Shown piece after piece: positions 16,798 to 24,873 of a stretch of 64,000 nucleotides of DNA. Both the position numbers and the translations under genes were made by a program. The notes below the pieces were generated by a model. That model was given only the letters and a program-made list of their open reading frames with translations. It was not told the origin of the DNA and searched no databases. Numbering within the stretch: the first letter of the stretch is position 1; the number at the start of each line of letters is the position of its first letter. This DNA comes from an uncultured Chryseobacterium sp. (GTDB taxonomy: Bacteria > Bacteroidota > Bacteroidia > Flavobacteriales > Weeksellaceae), in assembly GCA_913778505.1 (NCBI GenBank), contig CAJYWD010000010.1, positions 36,140 to 100,139 of the forward strand, in the 5' to 3' direction.

Positions 16798-18204
16798 TTA
16801 ATAATGATACATGTCAAGATATTTCTGTGCAGAAGATTCCCACGAGAAATCGAATGACATATTATTATAGATCAGGCCATGCATCAGCTCTTTCTGGCTG
16901 TAGATATGCAAAGCTCTCCTGATGGCATGCACTGCATCATCTGCTCCGGCGAATGTAAAATTAAGACCTGCGCCGCCGGTGGATATATCCTGTACCGTAT
17001 CTCGCAGTCCACCGGTGTACCGTACAATCGGGATGGTGCCGTAGCGCATGGAATACATCTGATTCAGCCCGCAAGGCTCTACCCGGCTGGGCATGAGCAG
17101 AAAGTCTGCCGAGGCGTAGATCTGATGCGAGAGGTATTCCTTGTATCCCAAATCTACAGCAAAATTAACATTAAACCTGTGCTGAAGCTCTTTCATCCTG
17201 TTTTCAATATGCTGATTGCCGCTTCCGAGAACGATGATATTGAGCGAACCATTGGTTTCCTGAATGCTTTTTTCCACAATCTCCGGAAGCAGATCTGCGC
17301 CCTTCTCCCCTGCGAATCTGCCAATGAAACCGAATAATGGCAAATTAGGATTGAGACCATACTCTGCACAGATCACCTTTTTGTTTTCCCATTTGCCTTC
17401 CTCTGCGTAATCCTTATTGTAATTAAACTTCAGCATATCGTCCGTTTCAGGATTCCATACTTCCGTGTCGATACCATTGATGATGCCGAACGCCTTCTGA
17501 CGTTCCTGATTCATCAAAGATTCAAGACCCTGGAAGCTGTAAAACAGCTCTTCCAAATAGCCGCCGGACACCGCATTGAAGGCATTGGAAGTTTTGATCA
17601 TGGCTGCCATGGGATTGATCCTGCCGTTCCAGTCCAGCAAACCCCATTTCCAACCGTCAAAGTGTGGGAGGAAGCTGGACATCTGCCAGTCCATGCTGCC
17701 CTGATACTCACCATTGTGAATAGTCCCGATGGTCTTGACGCCTTTCAGAAAACGGAATTCATAGCAATTATCGATCATAAAAGGCACAAGTCCCGTATGA
17801 TAATCGTGGCAATGCAGGATGTCCGGACGGATCTGCATCGCACTGAACCAATGCAGAACACCATGCTGGAATGCAATGAACTGCTGACTCTCGTCCCAGT
17901 AGCCATAGACATTCTCCCTGTCCAGCAACCCCGGAATCCTGACCAGATACAGCTCGAAGCCGAGCACATTGCTCTTCTCCTTATACACCTGAACCTGGTA
18001 CATGTGGAAAGACTGATGGATGAAACCATCAAAAACAATCTCGAAATCATGGTTGTAGAAAAAGGGCTTATTGTACCAAGGCATCACCACCTTGGCATTG
18101 AGTCCCATTTTATTCTGATATTTAGGCAATGCACCCACCACATCTGCCAGTCCACCGACTTTAGCTACAGGGTAACATTCCATAGAGAGGTGAAATATAT
18201 TCAT
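16798..18204 (-). CDS. glgA: Glycogen synthase
   Basis: A 468-aa GT5 glycosyltransferase. ADP-glucose-binding KVGGL is at residues 15-19. HCHDYHTGLVPFMI, TIHNGEYQGS, FIGRFAGEKGADLL and the C-terminal SRVEPCGLNQMYSMRYGTIPIVRYTGGL are all present. It elongates alpha-1,4-glucan from ADP-glucose. It lies 14 nt downstream of glgB and upstream of glgC, clearly one operon. A slightly short C-terminus is normal for this Bacteroidota type. Confidence 0.95.
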   Translation of the reverse strand: MNIFHLSMECYPVAKVGGLADVVGALPKYQNKMGLNAKVVMPWYNKPFFYNHDFEIVFDGFIHQSFHMYQVQVYKEKSNVLGFELYLVRIPGLLDRENVYGYWDESQQFIAFQHGVLHWFSAMQIRPDILHCHDYHTGLVPFMIDNCYEFRFLKGVKTIGTIHNGEYQGSMDWQMSSFLPHFDGWKWGLLDWNGRINPMAAMIKTSNAFNAVSGGYLEELFYSFQGLESLMNQERQKAFGIINGIDTEVWNPETDDMLKFNYNKDYAEEGKWENKKVICAEYGLNPNLPLFGFIGRFAGEKGADLLPEIVEKSIQETNGSLNIIVLGSGNQHIENRMKELQHRFNVNFAVDLGYKEYLSHQIYASADFLLMPSRVEPCGLNQMYSMRYGTIPIVRYTGGLRDTVQDISTGGAGLNFTFAGADDAVHAIRRALHIYSQKELMHGLIYNNMSFDFSWESSAQKYLDMYHY

Positions 18205-18218
18205 AGATATTTCTTAGT

Positions 18219-20165
18219 TTATTTTTTACGTTTTGAGGAAGCAGACACTGGCGCTTTCTTCCTGACTGTACTCTGTTTTAAGACAATTCCTGCCAAGGGC
18301 GGCAGCCGGATGATCATCGAATGAGGACGGTTGTTCCAGCCTTCTTCCAACCTTTGGGAAATTACCGCTTCTACTCCGCTTCCGCTGTATTTTGCGTCGT
18401 CGGAATTGAGAATGACTTCCCAATCCGTATTTTCATTGATTCCTATCCGATAATCAAAGGAGCGCGGCGTGAGATTCAGCACGGTCATCAGGATTTCCTT
18501 GTCATTTTTGCTTTTTCTGAGGTAGACGAAAATAGAATTATCCCGGTCATCGCCATCGACCCATTCATAACCGTAGGGCGAGAACTGCAGCTCGTACAAC
18601 GCCGGATGGGTTTTGTACAGCCCGTTCAGATCCTTCACAAATTCCTGCATATTTTTATGAACAGGATATTGCAGGAGATGCCAGTCCAATGACGATTTGA
18701 AATTCCATTCCGTGGTCTGTGCAAACTCATCGCCCATGAACAGGAGTTTGGCTCCAGGATTCGTGAACATATAGACATACAGGGCACGCAGGTTGGCAAA
18801 CTTCTGCCATTCGTCGCCCGGCATTTTATATATCAGACTGCTTTTTCCATGCACCACCTCATCGTGAGACAAGGGCATCATATAATTTTCATTATACATA
18901 TAAGTGCTGGTGAACGTGATTTTATGATGAACATGACTCCGGCTGATCGGGTCTTCCTTAAAATAATCCAGCGTATCGTGCATCCAGCCCATCATCCACT
19001 TCATCCCAAAGCCGATACCGTCTGCATACACCGGTTTGGTGAGTCCGGGAAAATCGGAACTTTCCTCTGCAATGGTCTGAACATCGGGAAACTCTTTGTA
19101 CACGGCCACATTAAAATCCTGAAGAAACTGCCTGGCTTCCAGGTTGACATTACCACCATAGATGTTTGGCTCCCACTCGCCCTCGTTTCTGGAATAATCC
19201 AGATGGAGCATGGACGTGACCGCATCTACACGCAGCCCATCGGCATGATAGCGGTCCAGCCAGAAAATTGCATTGGAGATCAAGAAAGATTTGACCTCAG
19301 GCCTTCCGTAATTGAAGATGTAGGATTTCCAATCCGGATGGAAGCCCTTTCTCGGATCCTCGTGCTCGTAAAGAAAAGAACCGTCGAACTGATGCAGGCC
19401 ATTGGCATCACCCGGAAAATGCGAAGGCACCCAATCCAGAAACACACCGATATTGTTTTTGTGAAGTTCTGAGATCAAGTACATCAATTCCTGCGGCCCT
19501 CCGAACCTGGAAGTCGCCGCAAAAAATCCTGTAATCTGATAGCCCCAGCTGGGATCGTAGGGATATTCCATCACGGGCATCAGTTCCACATGGGTAAAAT
19601 TCATTGTTTTAAGGTAAGGCACCAGGCGGTCTGCAATCTCGCCATAGCTGAGGAATCTTTCCGGGTTTCCCGGGTCCCGCATCCAGGATCCGAGATGCAT
19701 CTCGTACACAGAAATCGGCGACTCCAGGCTGTTGTAGCGTGGCCGCTTCTGCATCCAATCTGCATCCTCCCACTCATACCACGTGGTACAAACGGTGGAG
19801 CCTGCCTGCAGGGCATTCTCGAAACAAAAACCGAAAGGGTCCGCCTTTTCCAGAAGGATGCCTTCTTTGGTCCTGATGCCGTATTTATACACTTCGCCAA
19901 AATCCAGTCCGGGAATGAAACCTTCCCAGATCCCTGACTGATCCCAGCGGCCGGCTAACTGATGCGCAGAAGCATTCCAGCCATTAAAATTGCCCATCAC
20001 GGAAACTTCTGTGGCAAATGGTGCCCAAACCGCAAAATACACCCCGGACACGCCATCGACCTCTACCTTATGAGAACCCAACTTTTCATAAAGTCTGGTA
20101 TGCTTTCCCGTACGGAAAAGATAAATATCGAATTCTGAAAATAACGAGTGCGGCTGAACGGTCAT
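18219..20165 (-). CDS. glgB: 1,4-alpha-glucan branching enzyme
   Basis: A 648-aa GH13 enzyme. A CBM48-like domain (residues ~20-120, VYFAVWAPFATEVSVMGNFNGW) precedes the barrel. Catalytic residues are Asp314 in DGLRVDAV and Glu367 in IAEESSDFPG, with the same 53-residue spacing as in E. coli GlgB; MPLSHDEVVHGKSSL carries the third acid. It introduces alpha-1,6 branches into glycogen. It is the first gene of the glg operon and has a basic C-terminal tail. Confidence 0.96.
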   Translation of the reverse strand: MTVQPHSLFSEFDIYLFRTGKHTRLYEKLGSHKVEVDGVSGVYFAVWAPFATEVSVMGNFNGWNASAHQLAGRWDQSGIWEGFIPGLDFGEVYKYGIRTKEGILLEKADPFGFCFENALQAGSTVCTTWYEWEDADWMQKRPRYNSLESPISVYEMHLGSWMRDPGNPERFLSYGEIADRLVPYLKTMNFTHVELMPVMEYPYDPSWGYQITGFFAATSRFGGPQELMYLISELHKNNIGVFLDWVPSHFPGDANGLHQFDGSFLYEHEDPRKGFHPDWKSYIFNYGRPEVKSFLISNAIFWLDRYHADGLRVDAVTSMLHLDYSRNEGEWEPNIYGGNVNLEARQFLQDFNVAVYKEFPDVQTIAEESSDFPGLTKPVYADGIGFGMKWMMGWMHDTLDYFKEDPISRSHVHHKITFTSTYMYNENYMMPLSHDEVVHGKSSLIYKMPGDEWQKFANLRALYVYMFTNPGAKLLFMGDEFAQTTEWNFKSSLDWHLLQYPVHKNMQEFVKDLNGLYKTHPALYELQFSPYGYEWVDGDDRDNSIFVYLRKSKNDKEILMTVLNLTPRSFDYRIGINENTDWEVILNSDDAKYSGSGVEAVISQRLEEGWNNRPHSMIIRLPPLAGIVLKQSTVRKKAPVSASSKRKK

Positions 20166-20388
20166 GCGTGATTTTTGAGGTTGAGGCTTTTTAGAACTGA
20201 GCTGTTGGTAGCAATTATAATACCCTTACCAAGATAAAGAAATAAATTGATCCGCAGCAGTGCGATTTTGTTAATAAGTATTAAAGTTTTGGAGGTGGAA
20301 ATTTTGTAGTCTTGCTAAGTAGCCGAAATCTCTTCTCGCTGCTCTAAAGGCCCAGGTTTCGGAGTACTAATAATTTATTTCAGGATTT

Positions 20389-21111
20389 TCAGTAATTGAT
20401 TGATTTTGCGAAGAGGTAGGTGCCCGCTGTTTTTTCTGTTTTTGAGAGTTGTCTTCTGACAGAATCAAAGGTTATTATGGCAATGATCAATAACCACCTC
20501 GTGTCTGCGGGCGTGCTGAACTGCCATTCCCGGGCGTGCAATGTTTCTTTTTCCCTGATCTCCAGAGCCATGGCGGCGATTAATTCCGGACTCACAGCAG
20601 GCTGACCGAGGTCGGCACTGATGGCGTGGAAATTTATGTATATAAGGTTGCTGAAAGCCGGTGGTTTTATCTCTTTGCCCCATGACAAAGCAGGAATGGA
20701 GAGTTTGCAAACCTTTTCAGAATTAACATCCAGTTCGGGAAAGAAGTTGGTACAGCGCTCCCAAGTTTGTTTTGGATTAAAATCAAAACCAATTAATGCA
20801 GTAGGATCCTGAAACCGAGCAATCACTTTCCCCGAATCTCCTTCCTGCTGCATGACCGTCTTCCTGAGCCTTGCTACGTGCCTGGCCGCAAAATACTGCT
20901 GTGGAACCAGTCCAATACTGTCCTGAAGAAATAGCCTGAATTGCTTTTCCTGCCGGCTGACCCATCCGAAGACTGCGGCAGCATCCCTGGTTTTCCTGGT
21001 TTGCTCTACCGATCCTGGCCTTGCGCGGACATAGGCGCGCTCGCCATCATTGATGAATACCAGATTGCCAATAGCACCGCTGAGGTTGCCATTTTTCTTT
21101 AACCTTGCCAT
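20389..21111 (-). CDS. Conserved hypothetical protein
   Basis: A 240-aa protein starting MARLKKNGNLSGAIGNLVF, with no signal peptide or membrane segment. The N-terminal pattern (basic start, LSGAIGNLVFINDGERAYVRAR, QTRKTRDAAAVFGWVS) resembles short flavobacterial proteins of unknown function that often occur in several copies; I do not recognise a named domain. The start is placed at MARLKK rather than 15 codons upstream. It stands alone between glgB and the recombinase gene, on the edge of the accessory island. Confidence 0.6.
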   Translation of the reverse strand: MARLKKNGNLSGAIGNLVFINDGERAYVRARPGSVEQTRKTRDAAAVFGWVSRQEKQFRLFLQDSIGLVPQQYFAARHVARLRKTVMQQEGDSGKVIARFQDPTALIGFDFNPKQTWERCTNFFPELDVNSEKVCKLSIPALSWGKEIKPPAFSNLIYINFHAISADLGQPAVSPELIAAMALEIREKETLHAREWQFSTPADTRWLLIIAIITFDSVRRQLSKTEKTAGTYLFAKSINY

Positions 21112-21215
21112 TATTTTGTGTTTTTTATAGAGTTTGTAAAGGGTTTCTTCGCCCACGGTCTATGCACCGTGCATTATAAAACCGATGCAGCTCCCATACA
21201 AATCTGATAGTCTAT

Positions 21216-21256
21216 CGGACTTGTAACGGACTTGTAACGGAGTTGTATCGGATTTA
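21216..21256. repeat. 11-bp tandem repeat upstream of the hypothetical gene
   Basis: CGGACTTGTAA occurs twice exactly (21216, 21227), then as CGGAGTTGTAT (21238) and CGGATTTA. It lies between the hypothetical gene and the recombinase gene, about 100 bp upstream of the former's start codon. Confidence 0.8.
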
Positions 21257-21309
21257 GCCTGGATGAATCACGTATGGTTTCTGAGTCGTAGAGGCATAAA
21301 GCTTAATCA

Positions 21310-22149
21310 TTATAAAAAGTCAAGCGGACTTGTCACTCTCGCCCTGCTTATATCTGTGATATGAGTGTATATTTCGGTGGTCTTGATATTATTGTGTCCC
21401 AAGAGTTCTTTTATTACCCTAATGTCTGTCCCGTTTTCCAAAAGATGAGTGGCGTAAGAATGGCGCAACGTATGAACGGATGCGGGAGAAATGACATCGG
21501 CTTTCCTGAGTGCATTTTTCAGAACCTGCTGCACACTTCGTTCTGAATATCTCTCACCCTCCTGCCCTTCAAATAGATAATTTACAGGCTTATAGGTTTT
21601 ATAATAAGTCCTGAGAAGTTCCAATAGCACTGGAGACAGCATCACCACTCTATCTTTTTTACCTTTTGCCTGGCGGATGAGGAGCACATTCTCCTGCGTT
21701 TTAATGTCCGTTATTTTAAGTTCCAGCACCTCGCTCAGCCTTAGGCCGCAGGAATAAATGGTGGTGAGGATGGCTTTATGTTTCAGGTTGTCCGTGGCAT
21801 CCAATATTTTCTTTACCTCTTCTCTGGTAAGAAACTTTGGGAGTTTGTTTTCTTTTCTTTTTGGATAGAGATGTTTTAGATTGATGTTCCGCCGGAAAAT
21901 CTCTTTGTAGAATTTTGTGATCGTTGCGATCATTGCTTTTTGGTAGGATTGCCCAACTTTCTTTTTCTCCACCAGCCAAATGATGAAATCTTCCAGCTGT
22001 TTCTGGGTGATATCCTCTGTTTTGAGCTTGGAAGAGACTTTTAGAAAATAAGTAAGGTGTGATGCATAAGTTTTGATGCTGGTGTCTGCATAGCGTTGCA
22101 TCCGAAGAATAGTGACAAACTGCTCTGTAAGGTTTTGATTAATCATCAT
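21310..22149 (-). CDS. Tyrosine recombinase, Xer/IntI-like
   Basis: A 279-aa integrase with a SAM-like core-binding domain (1-95) and a complete catalytic domain: Arg137 (CGLRLSE), Lys164/165 (AKGKKDR), His226 and Arg229 (HTLRHSYATH), His252 (ELLGHNNIKTTE) and Tyr261 (IYTHI). The C-terminus RVTSPLDFL resembles the SPLD ending of integron integrases. The ~20-residue insertion with a W-x-W pattern that marks true IntI before the HxxR box is absent (YYKTYKPVNYLFEGQEGERY instead), so the enzyme is XerD-sized. It points away from a row of plus-strand genes separated by attC-like palindromes, exactly the integron layout. I infer that it handles these cassettes. Confidence 0.9.
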   Translation of the reverse strand: MMINQNLTEQFVTILRMQRYADTSIKTYASHLTYFLKVSSKLKTEDITQKQLEDFIIWLVEKKKVGQSYQKAMIATITKFYKEIFRRNINLKHLYPKRKENKLPKFLTREEVKKILDATDNLKHKAILTTIYSCGLRLSEVLELKITDIKTQENVLLIRQAKGKKDRVVMLSPVLLELLRTYYKTYKPVNYLFEGQEGERYSERSVQQVLKNALRKADVISPASVHTLRHSYATHLLENGTDIRVIKELLGHNNIKTTEIYTHITDISRARVTSPLDFL

Positions 22150-22278
22150 TATTGCGTTTATCCAAATTTAAAAAAAATAATCATATCATTTACAAATATT
22201 TATAAAATTTTCCAAAGAGGATAAGCGCAACTGGATATAGTTTGTATTGGCGCAATGCGTATATTTGGGTGTTAGCGG
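22150..22278 (+). other. attI-like region between recombinase and first cassette
   Basis: This 129-bp spacer separates the recombinase start codon from the first cassette. It ends GTTAGCGG (22271-22278), the exact reverse complement of CCGCTAAC that opens the first palindromic site at 23372; the match extends to GTTAGCGGTA. GCGCAA occurs twice (22225 and 22250), a possible direct repeat of recombinase-binding sites. It contains no gene. The function is inferred from position. Confidence 0.6.
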
Positions 22279-22327
22279 TAATTTTGCAGACCGACCATTC
22301 CACAATAAACTGATACACTTGAACAGA

Positions 22328-22630
22328 ATGACAACAACCAATAAATTGAAAATTCTTAAAATAATTCAAATCGTTGTTTTAATTATTTTATTGCCTATTT
22401 TCCTGTTCTATTTGGGAATTGTTGTCCCTGAATATTTAGCTTGTGATAAATCAATGTTTGAAGGACAAAAAGGGGTTGATATTTGGGGTTCGGAAGTAGA
22501 CTGTAGTGGTGAAAATCAGGCTTTTGGAGAAGCTTTTTTTCAATTGTTTTCTCTCATTATTAGCGGTTTTTTAGCAATACTACTTACTGTTCTTTTCTTA
22601 ACCTATCGTATCAGAAAATCAATAAAATAA
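22328..22630 (+). CDS. Small membrane protein, cassette 1
   Basis: A 100-aa protein with two membrane segments: IIQIVVLIILLPIFLFYLGI (residues ~13-35) and FFQLFSLIISGFLAILLTVL (~68-90). The loop between them contains two Cys (YLACDKS, SEVDCSG), likely periplasmic. The start MTTTNKLK lies 49 nt after the attI-like end. I do not recognise the family. It shares cassette 1 with the YARHG gene 19 nt downstream. Confidence 0.7.
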   Translation: MTTTNKLKILKIIQIVVLIILLPIFLFYLGIVVPEYLACDKSMFEGQKGVDIWGSEVDCSGENQAFGEAFFQLFSLIISGFLAILLTVLFLTYRIRKSIK

Positions 22631-22649
22631 TGAGATAAAAAAACTTAAA

Positions 22650-23363
22650 ATGAAAACAATATATACATTTTTACTTCTGACAATTTTCACTCAATCATTT
22701 GGGCAAACATTAAAAGATTGTTCAATTTGCTCAACACAAATTATAAAAGCAGAACAAATTAAAGAACTAAGCATTGATGAAATTCGCTTTCTGACAAACG
22801 ACTTGTTTGCGAGAAAAGGATATGTTTTTCAGGATTCAGACATCGATGCGTATTACTCAAATAAAACTTGGTATAAACCTGTCAATGCAAATTATACCAT
22901 AGAATACAATAGCATTGAAAAACAAAATATAAAATTATTCCAAGAAAAAACTAAAGAGCTAAAAGCGTATAGAGAAAAGTTAATAAATGAATTGAAACAT
23001 TTAAAAAATTTGCTTGATACAAATAATAAGCAAGAGCTTAAACGTAAGTTTGCCCTTGATATTGAAGACAATAGTAATTTTATTAAAAATGTAACCGATG
23101 AAATTTTTATAGAAGACATTAATTGGTTCAAAAAAAAAGGTCTCTACAAAGTTACAAAAGATAACGGAGACATTGTAAAAGAGTATATTCTTAGAGTTGA
23201 TGGAGAAAATGTATCATTTGAGTTTGCAATTAGAGGAGGGTCAGATATTGGAAATGGAGATGTAATTTACCCAAGAGAATACATAACAGAAGCATCGTAT
23301 GTTTATTATTTTAAATTTGAAAATGGTAAATTAATTTTTGAAAAAGTAATAATGGCAGGATAA
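22650..23363 (+). CDS. YARHG domain-containing exported protein
   Basis: A 237-aa protein with a signal peptide (MKTIYTFLLLTIFTQSFGQ) and a YARHG domain at residues ~40-90: LSIDEIRFLTNDLFARKGYVF, then AYYSNKTWYKPV. The rest is a predicted alpha/beta region ending in strands around SYVYYFKFENGKLIFEKV. YARHG domains are extracellular and of unknown ligand. The stop codon lies 8 nt before the first attC-like site, so this is the last gene of cassette 1. Confidence 0.85.
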   Translation: MKTIYTFLLLTIFTQSFGQTLKDCSICSTQIIKAEQIKELSIDEIRFLTNDLFARKGYVFQDSDIDAYYSNKTWYKPVNANYTIEYNSIEKQNIKLFQEKTKELKAYREKLINELKHLKNLLDTNNKQELKRKFALDIEDNSNFIKNVTDEIFIEDINWFKKKGLYKVTKDNGDIVKEYILRVDGENVSFEFAIRGGSDIGNGDVIYPREYITEASYVYYFKFENGKLIFEKVIMAG

Positions 23364-23371
23364 AAAAGCTA

Positions 23372-23507
23372 CCGCTAACACGGGTTTTGCGTCAGGCGGG
23401 GTGACGTGCAAAGCTCAACAGCAGTTTTTCAATTGAGCTTTAGTAATAATATCAGCTTTTGTGCTTCTATTTCCCGCCCGAACGCAAAGCCCCAAAACGT
23501 TATAGGC
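23372..23507 (+). repeat. attC-like site 1
   Basis: A 136-bp imperfect palindrome. Left end CCGCTAACACGGGTTTTGCG; right end CGCAAAGCCCC then AAAACGTTATAGGC. The arms pair through GGGTTTTGCGT / ACGCAAAGCCC and GGCGGG / CCCGCC, with an unpaired bulge near the right GTT. The central loop has an inner stem AAAGCTCAA / TTGAGCTTT. Its left end is the complement of the attI-like end; its right end GTTATAGGC is the complement of site 2's left end. Confidence 0.8.
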
Positions 23508-23516
23508 AAATTTAGA

Positions 23517-23975
23517 ATGACAGCAACTGACGACATAAGAGATATTTTTTCAATCCTACACGATGGGACAATTTCTGCGTGGACAGGAGACAAAAACTTG
23601 CTGACTTTGACAATTGACTGTGAATATTTAGCAGAACGAATTGACAAGTCATTTGACAGGTTTTACGTTGAACTAAAAAATGTGGACAAATTAGAACTTG
23701 ACCCGTGGGCAAATCCGATTGACCGGCCAACTATTGTTAAGACCAACTATGCTGACATATTTAAAGCGGAACTTGAAATTCTATCAGCCGACATTAAAGA
23801 AGACGTTGTTGTAGTTGCTTGCAATCAGCACGACACAAGCTTTGACTATTGTGGTGGTAACTTGACAATTAGTTGCAGAAAAATCAAAATATATGACCAA
23901 AATAAAAACGAATTGACGGCAGAACAGTTTGGAGAAATATGTAAAAACTATTGGGACGAATGGAGCAAGAAATAA
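23517..23975 (+). CDS. Hypothetical cassette protein
   Basis: A 152-aa soluble acidic protein, MTATDDIRDIFSILHDGTIS at the start, with DKLELDPWANPIDRPT and NQHDTSFDYCGGNLTISCRK further on. No signal peptide or membrane segment. I do not recognise a named domain; its compact form resembles single-gene integron-cassette or immunity-type proteins. It is the only gene of cassette 2: it starts 9 nt after site 1 and stops 5 nt before site 2. Confidence 0.75.
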   Translation: MTATDDIRDIFSILHDGTISAWTGDKNLLTLTIDCEYLAERIDKSFDRFYVELKNVDKLELDPWANPIDRPTIVKTNYADIFKAELEILSADIKEDVVVVACNQHDTSFDYCGGNLTISCRKIKIYDQNKNELTAEQFGEICKNYWDEWSKK

Positions 23976-23980
23976 AATCT

Positions 23981-24116
23981 GCCTATAACAAGGGTTTTGC
24001 AATAGTGGGGCGAAACTGCAAAGTTCAACGGTAGTTCTTCAGTTCAACTTTTGTGCAAATTTGAAGATTTGTGCTTCGATTGCCCCACCATCGCAAAGCC
24101 CCGAAACGTTATATGC
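23981..24116 (+). repeat. attC-like site 2
   Basis: A 136-bp palindrome. Left end GCCTATAACAAGGGTTTTGC, right end GCAAAGCCCCGAAACGTTAT then ATGC. GTGGGGCG pairs with GCCCCAC. The loop repeats motifs of the other sites (GTTCAAC, AACTTTTGTGC, GATTTGTGCTTCGATTG). The left end is the exact reverse complement of the first nine bases of its own cassette at 23499. Confidence 0.8.
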
Positions 24117-24232
24117 TATGCTGTTACAAACGAAGTACATAAAACGAAATAACTAAACACAACAAAAGATGAAAAAACACACTCCCAACCCATAATTTAT
24201 TCTTTTTTCCAGCCTCTTTTTTGCCAACGCTC

Positions 24233-24291
24233 ATCAGCACATTTGCAAAAACCAAAGCAATTCCCAACGCTTATTTTGCAAAAGAGCTGAT
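24233..24291. repeat. Second hairpin family, copy 1
   Basis: ATCAGCACATTTGCAAAA (24233-24250) pairs with TTTTGCAAAAGAGCTGAT (24274-24291) except at two positions. The 247-bp gap 24117-24363 that holds it contains no gene. Copy 2 is at 34662-34725, and the pair brackets the effector and restriction block. Confidence 0.75.
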
Positions 24292-24363
24292 TTTTTCCAT
24301 CGCTTTTTAGTGCGGTTGTAGTTTCAAAATTTAAAAGAAAATTCATAAAAAAAAATGCAAAAG

Positions 24364-24855
24364 ATGTCAAATTCAGAACATAACGGAAAACACTTTGTTA
24401 TTCAAAAGGGAAAAGCAGTGTGTGATAATGGAACAAGTTTCCCAAACTTCAAAGTAACTAGCCACCAAAAACATTATTGGAACGATGCAGATGGAAAAGA
24501 CGATTATTTGGCGGTAACCGAAGACGATATGCAGTTCAATCCCGTCGCTGTTCCCTTTGGTAATTGCTCCGTGAAAAACGGACAACCTTGTAGTTTTACT
24601 CCCGCGGGAAAATGGCAAAAACCTTACGAAAAGGTAAAAGTAATGGATAAAAGTTGTTTGACAGAAATTTCCGAACTGCAATGTACAATCGGTGGAAAAA
24701 TCACAGTAATGAAACACGGACAAACAGCAGAACTCAGCAAACAAAACCTAAAAAATGCTGATCCATTTATTATGAGCCAAATCAATCCTTTTGTTGATAT
24801 TACTGAAATTCTCGATGATGCAGAACAAGACGAAGAACCTTTTGATTTTGAATAA
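24364..24855 (+). CDS. DUF4280 PAAR-like protein
   Basis: A 163-aa protein of the DUF4280 (PAAR-like) family: HFVIQKGKAVCDNGTSF, then AVPFGNCSVKNGQPCSFTPAGKW and CTIGGKITVMKHGQTAEL, with the regularly spaced Cys of the family. These proteins cap the spike of type VI secretion or extracellular contractile systems in Bacteroidota and are encoded next to effectors. Start placed at MSNSEHNGK; an ATG three codons upstream is possible. The effector gene begins 18 nt downstream. No secretion apparatus genes lie in this window. Confidence 0.85.
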   Translation: MSNSEHNGKHFVIQKGKAVCDNGTSFPNFKVTSHQKHYWNDADGKDDYLAVTEDDMQFNPVAVPFGNCSVKNGQPCSFTPAGKWQKPYEKVKVMDKSCLTEISELQCTIGGKITVMKHGQTAELSKQNLKNADPFIMSQINPFVDITEILDDAEQDEEPFDFE

Positions 24856-24873
24856 AACACAAAATGAACAAAG

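Noticed and set aside
21216..21256. 11-bp repeats as a plasmid-type origin (iterons).
   Set aside because: Only three to four copies, with no replication gene or DnaA boxes nearby.
22650..23363. YARHG protein as toxin or immunity partner of the small membrane protein.
   Set aside because: No sequence support beyond sharing a cassette.
23406..23516. An open frame extends the cassette-2 gene upstream through site 1, giving a 189-aa protein.
   Set aside because: The added codons are the attC-like palindrome itself; the ATG at 23517 lies 9 nt after the site, as in other cassettes.
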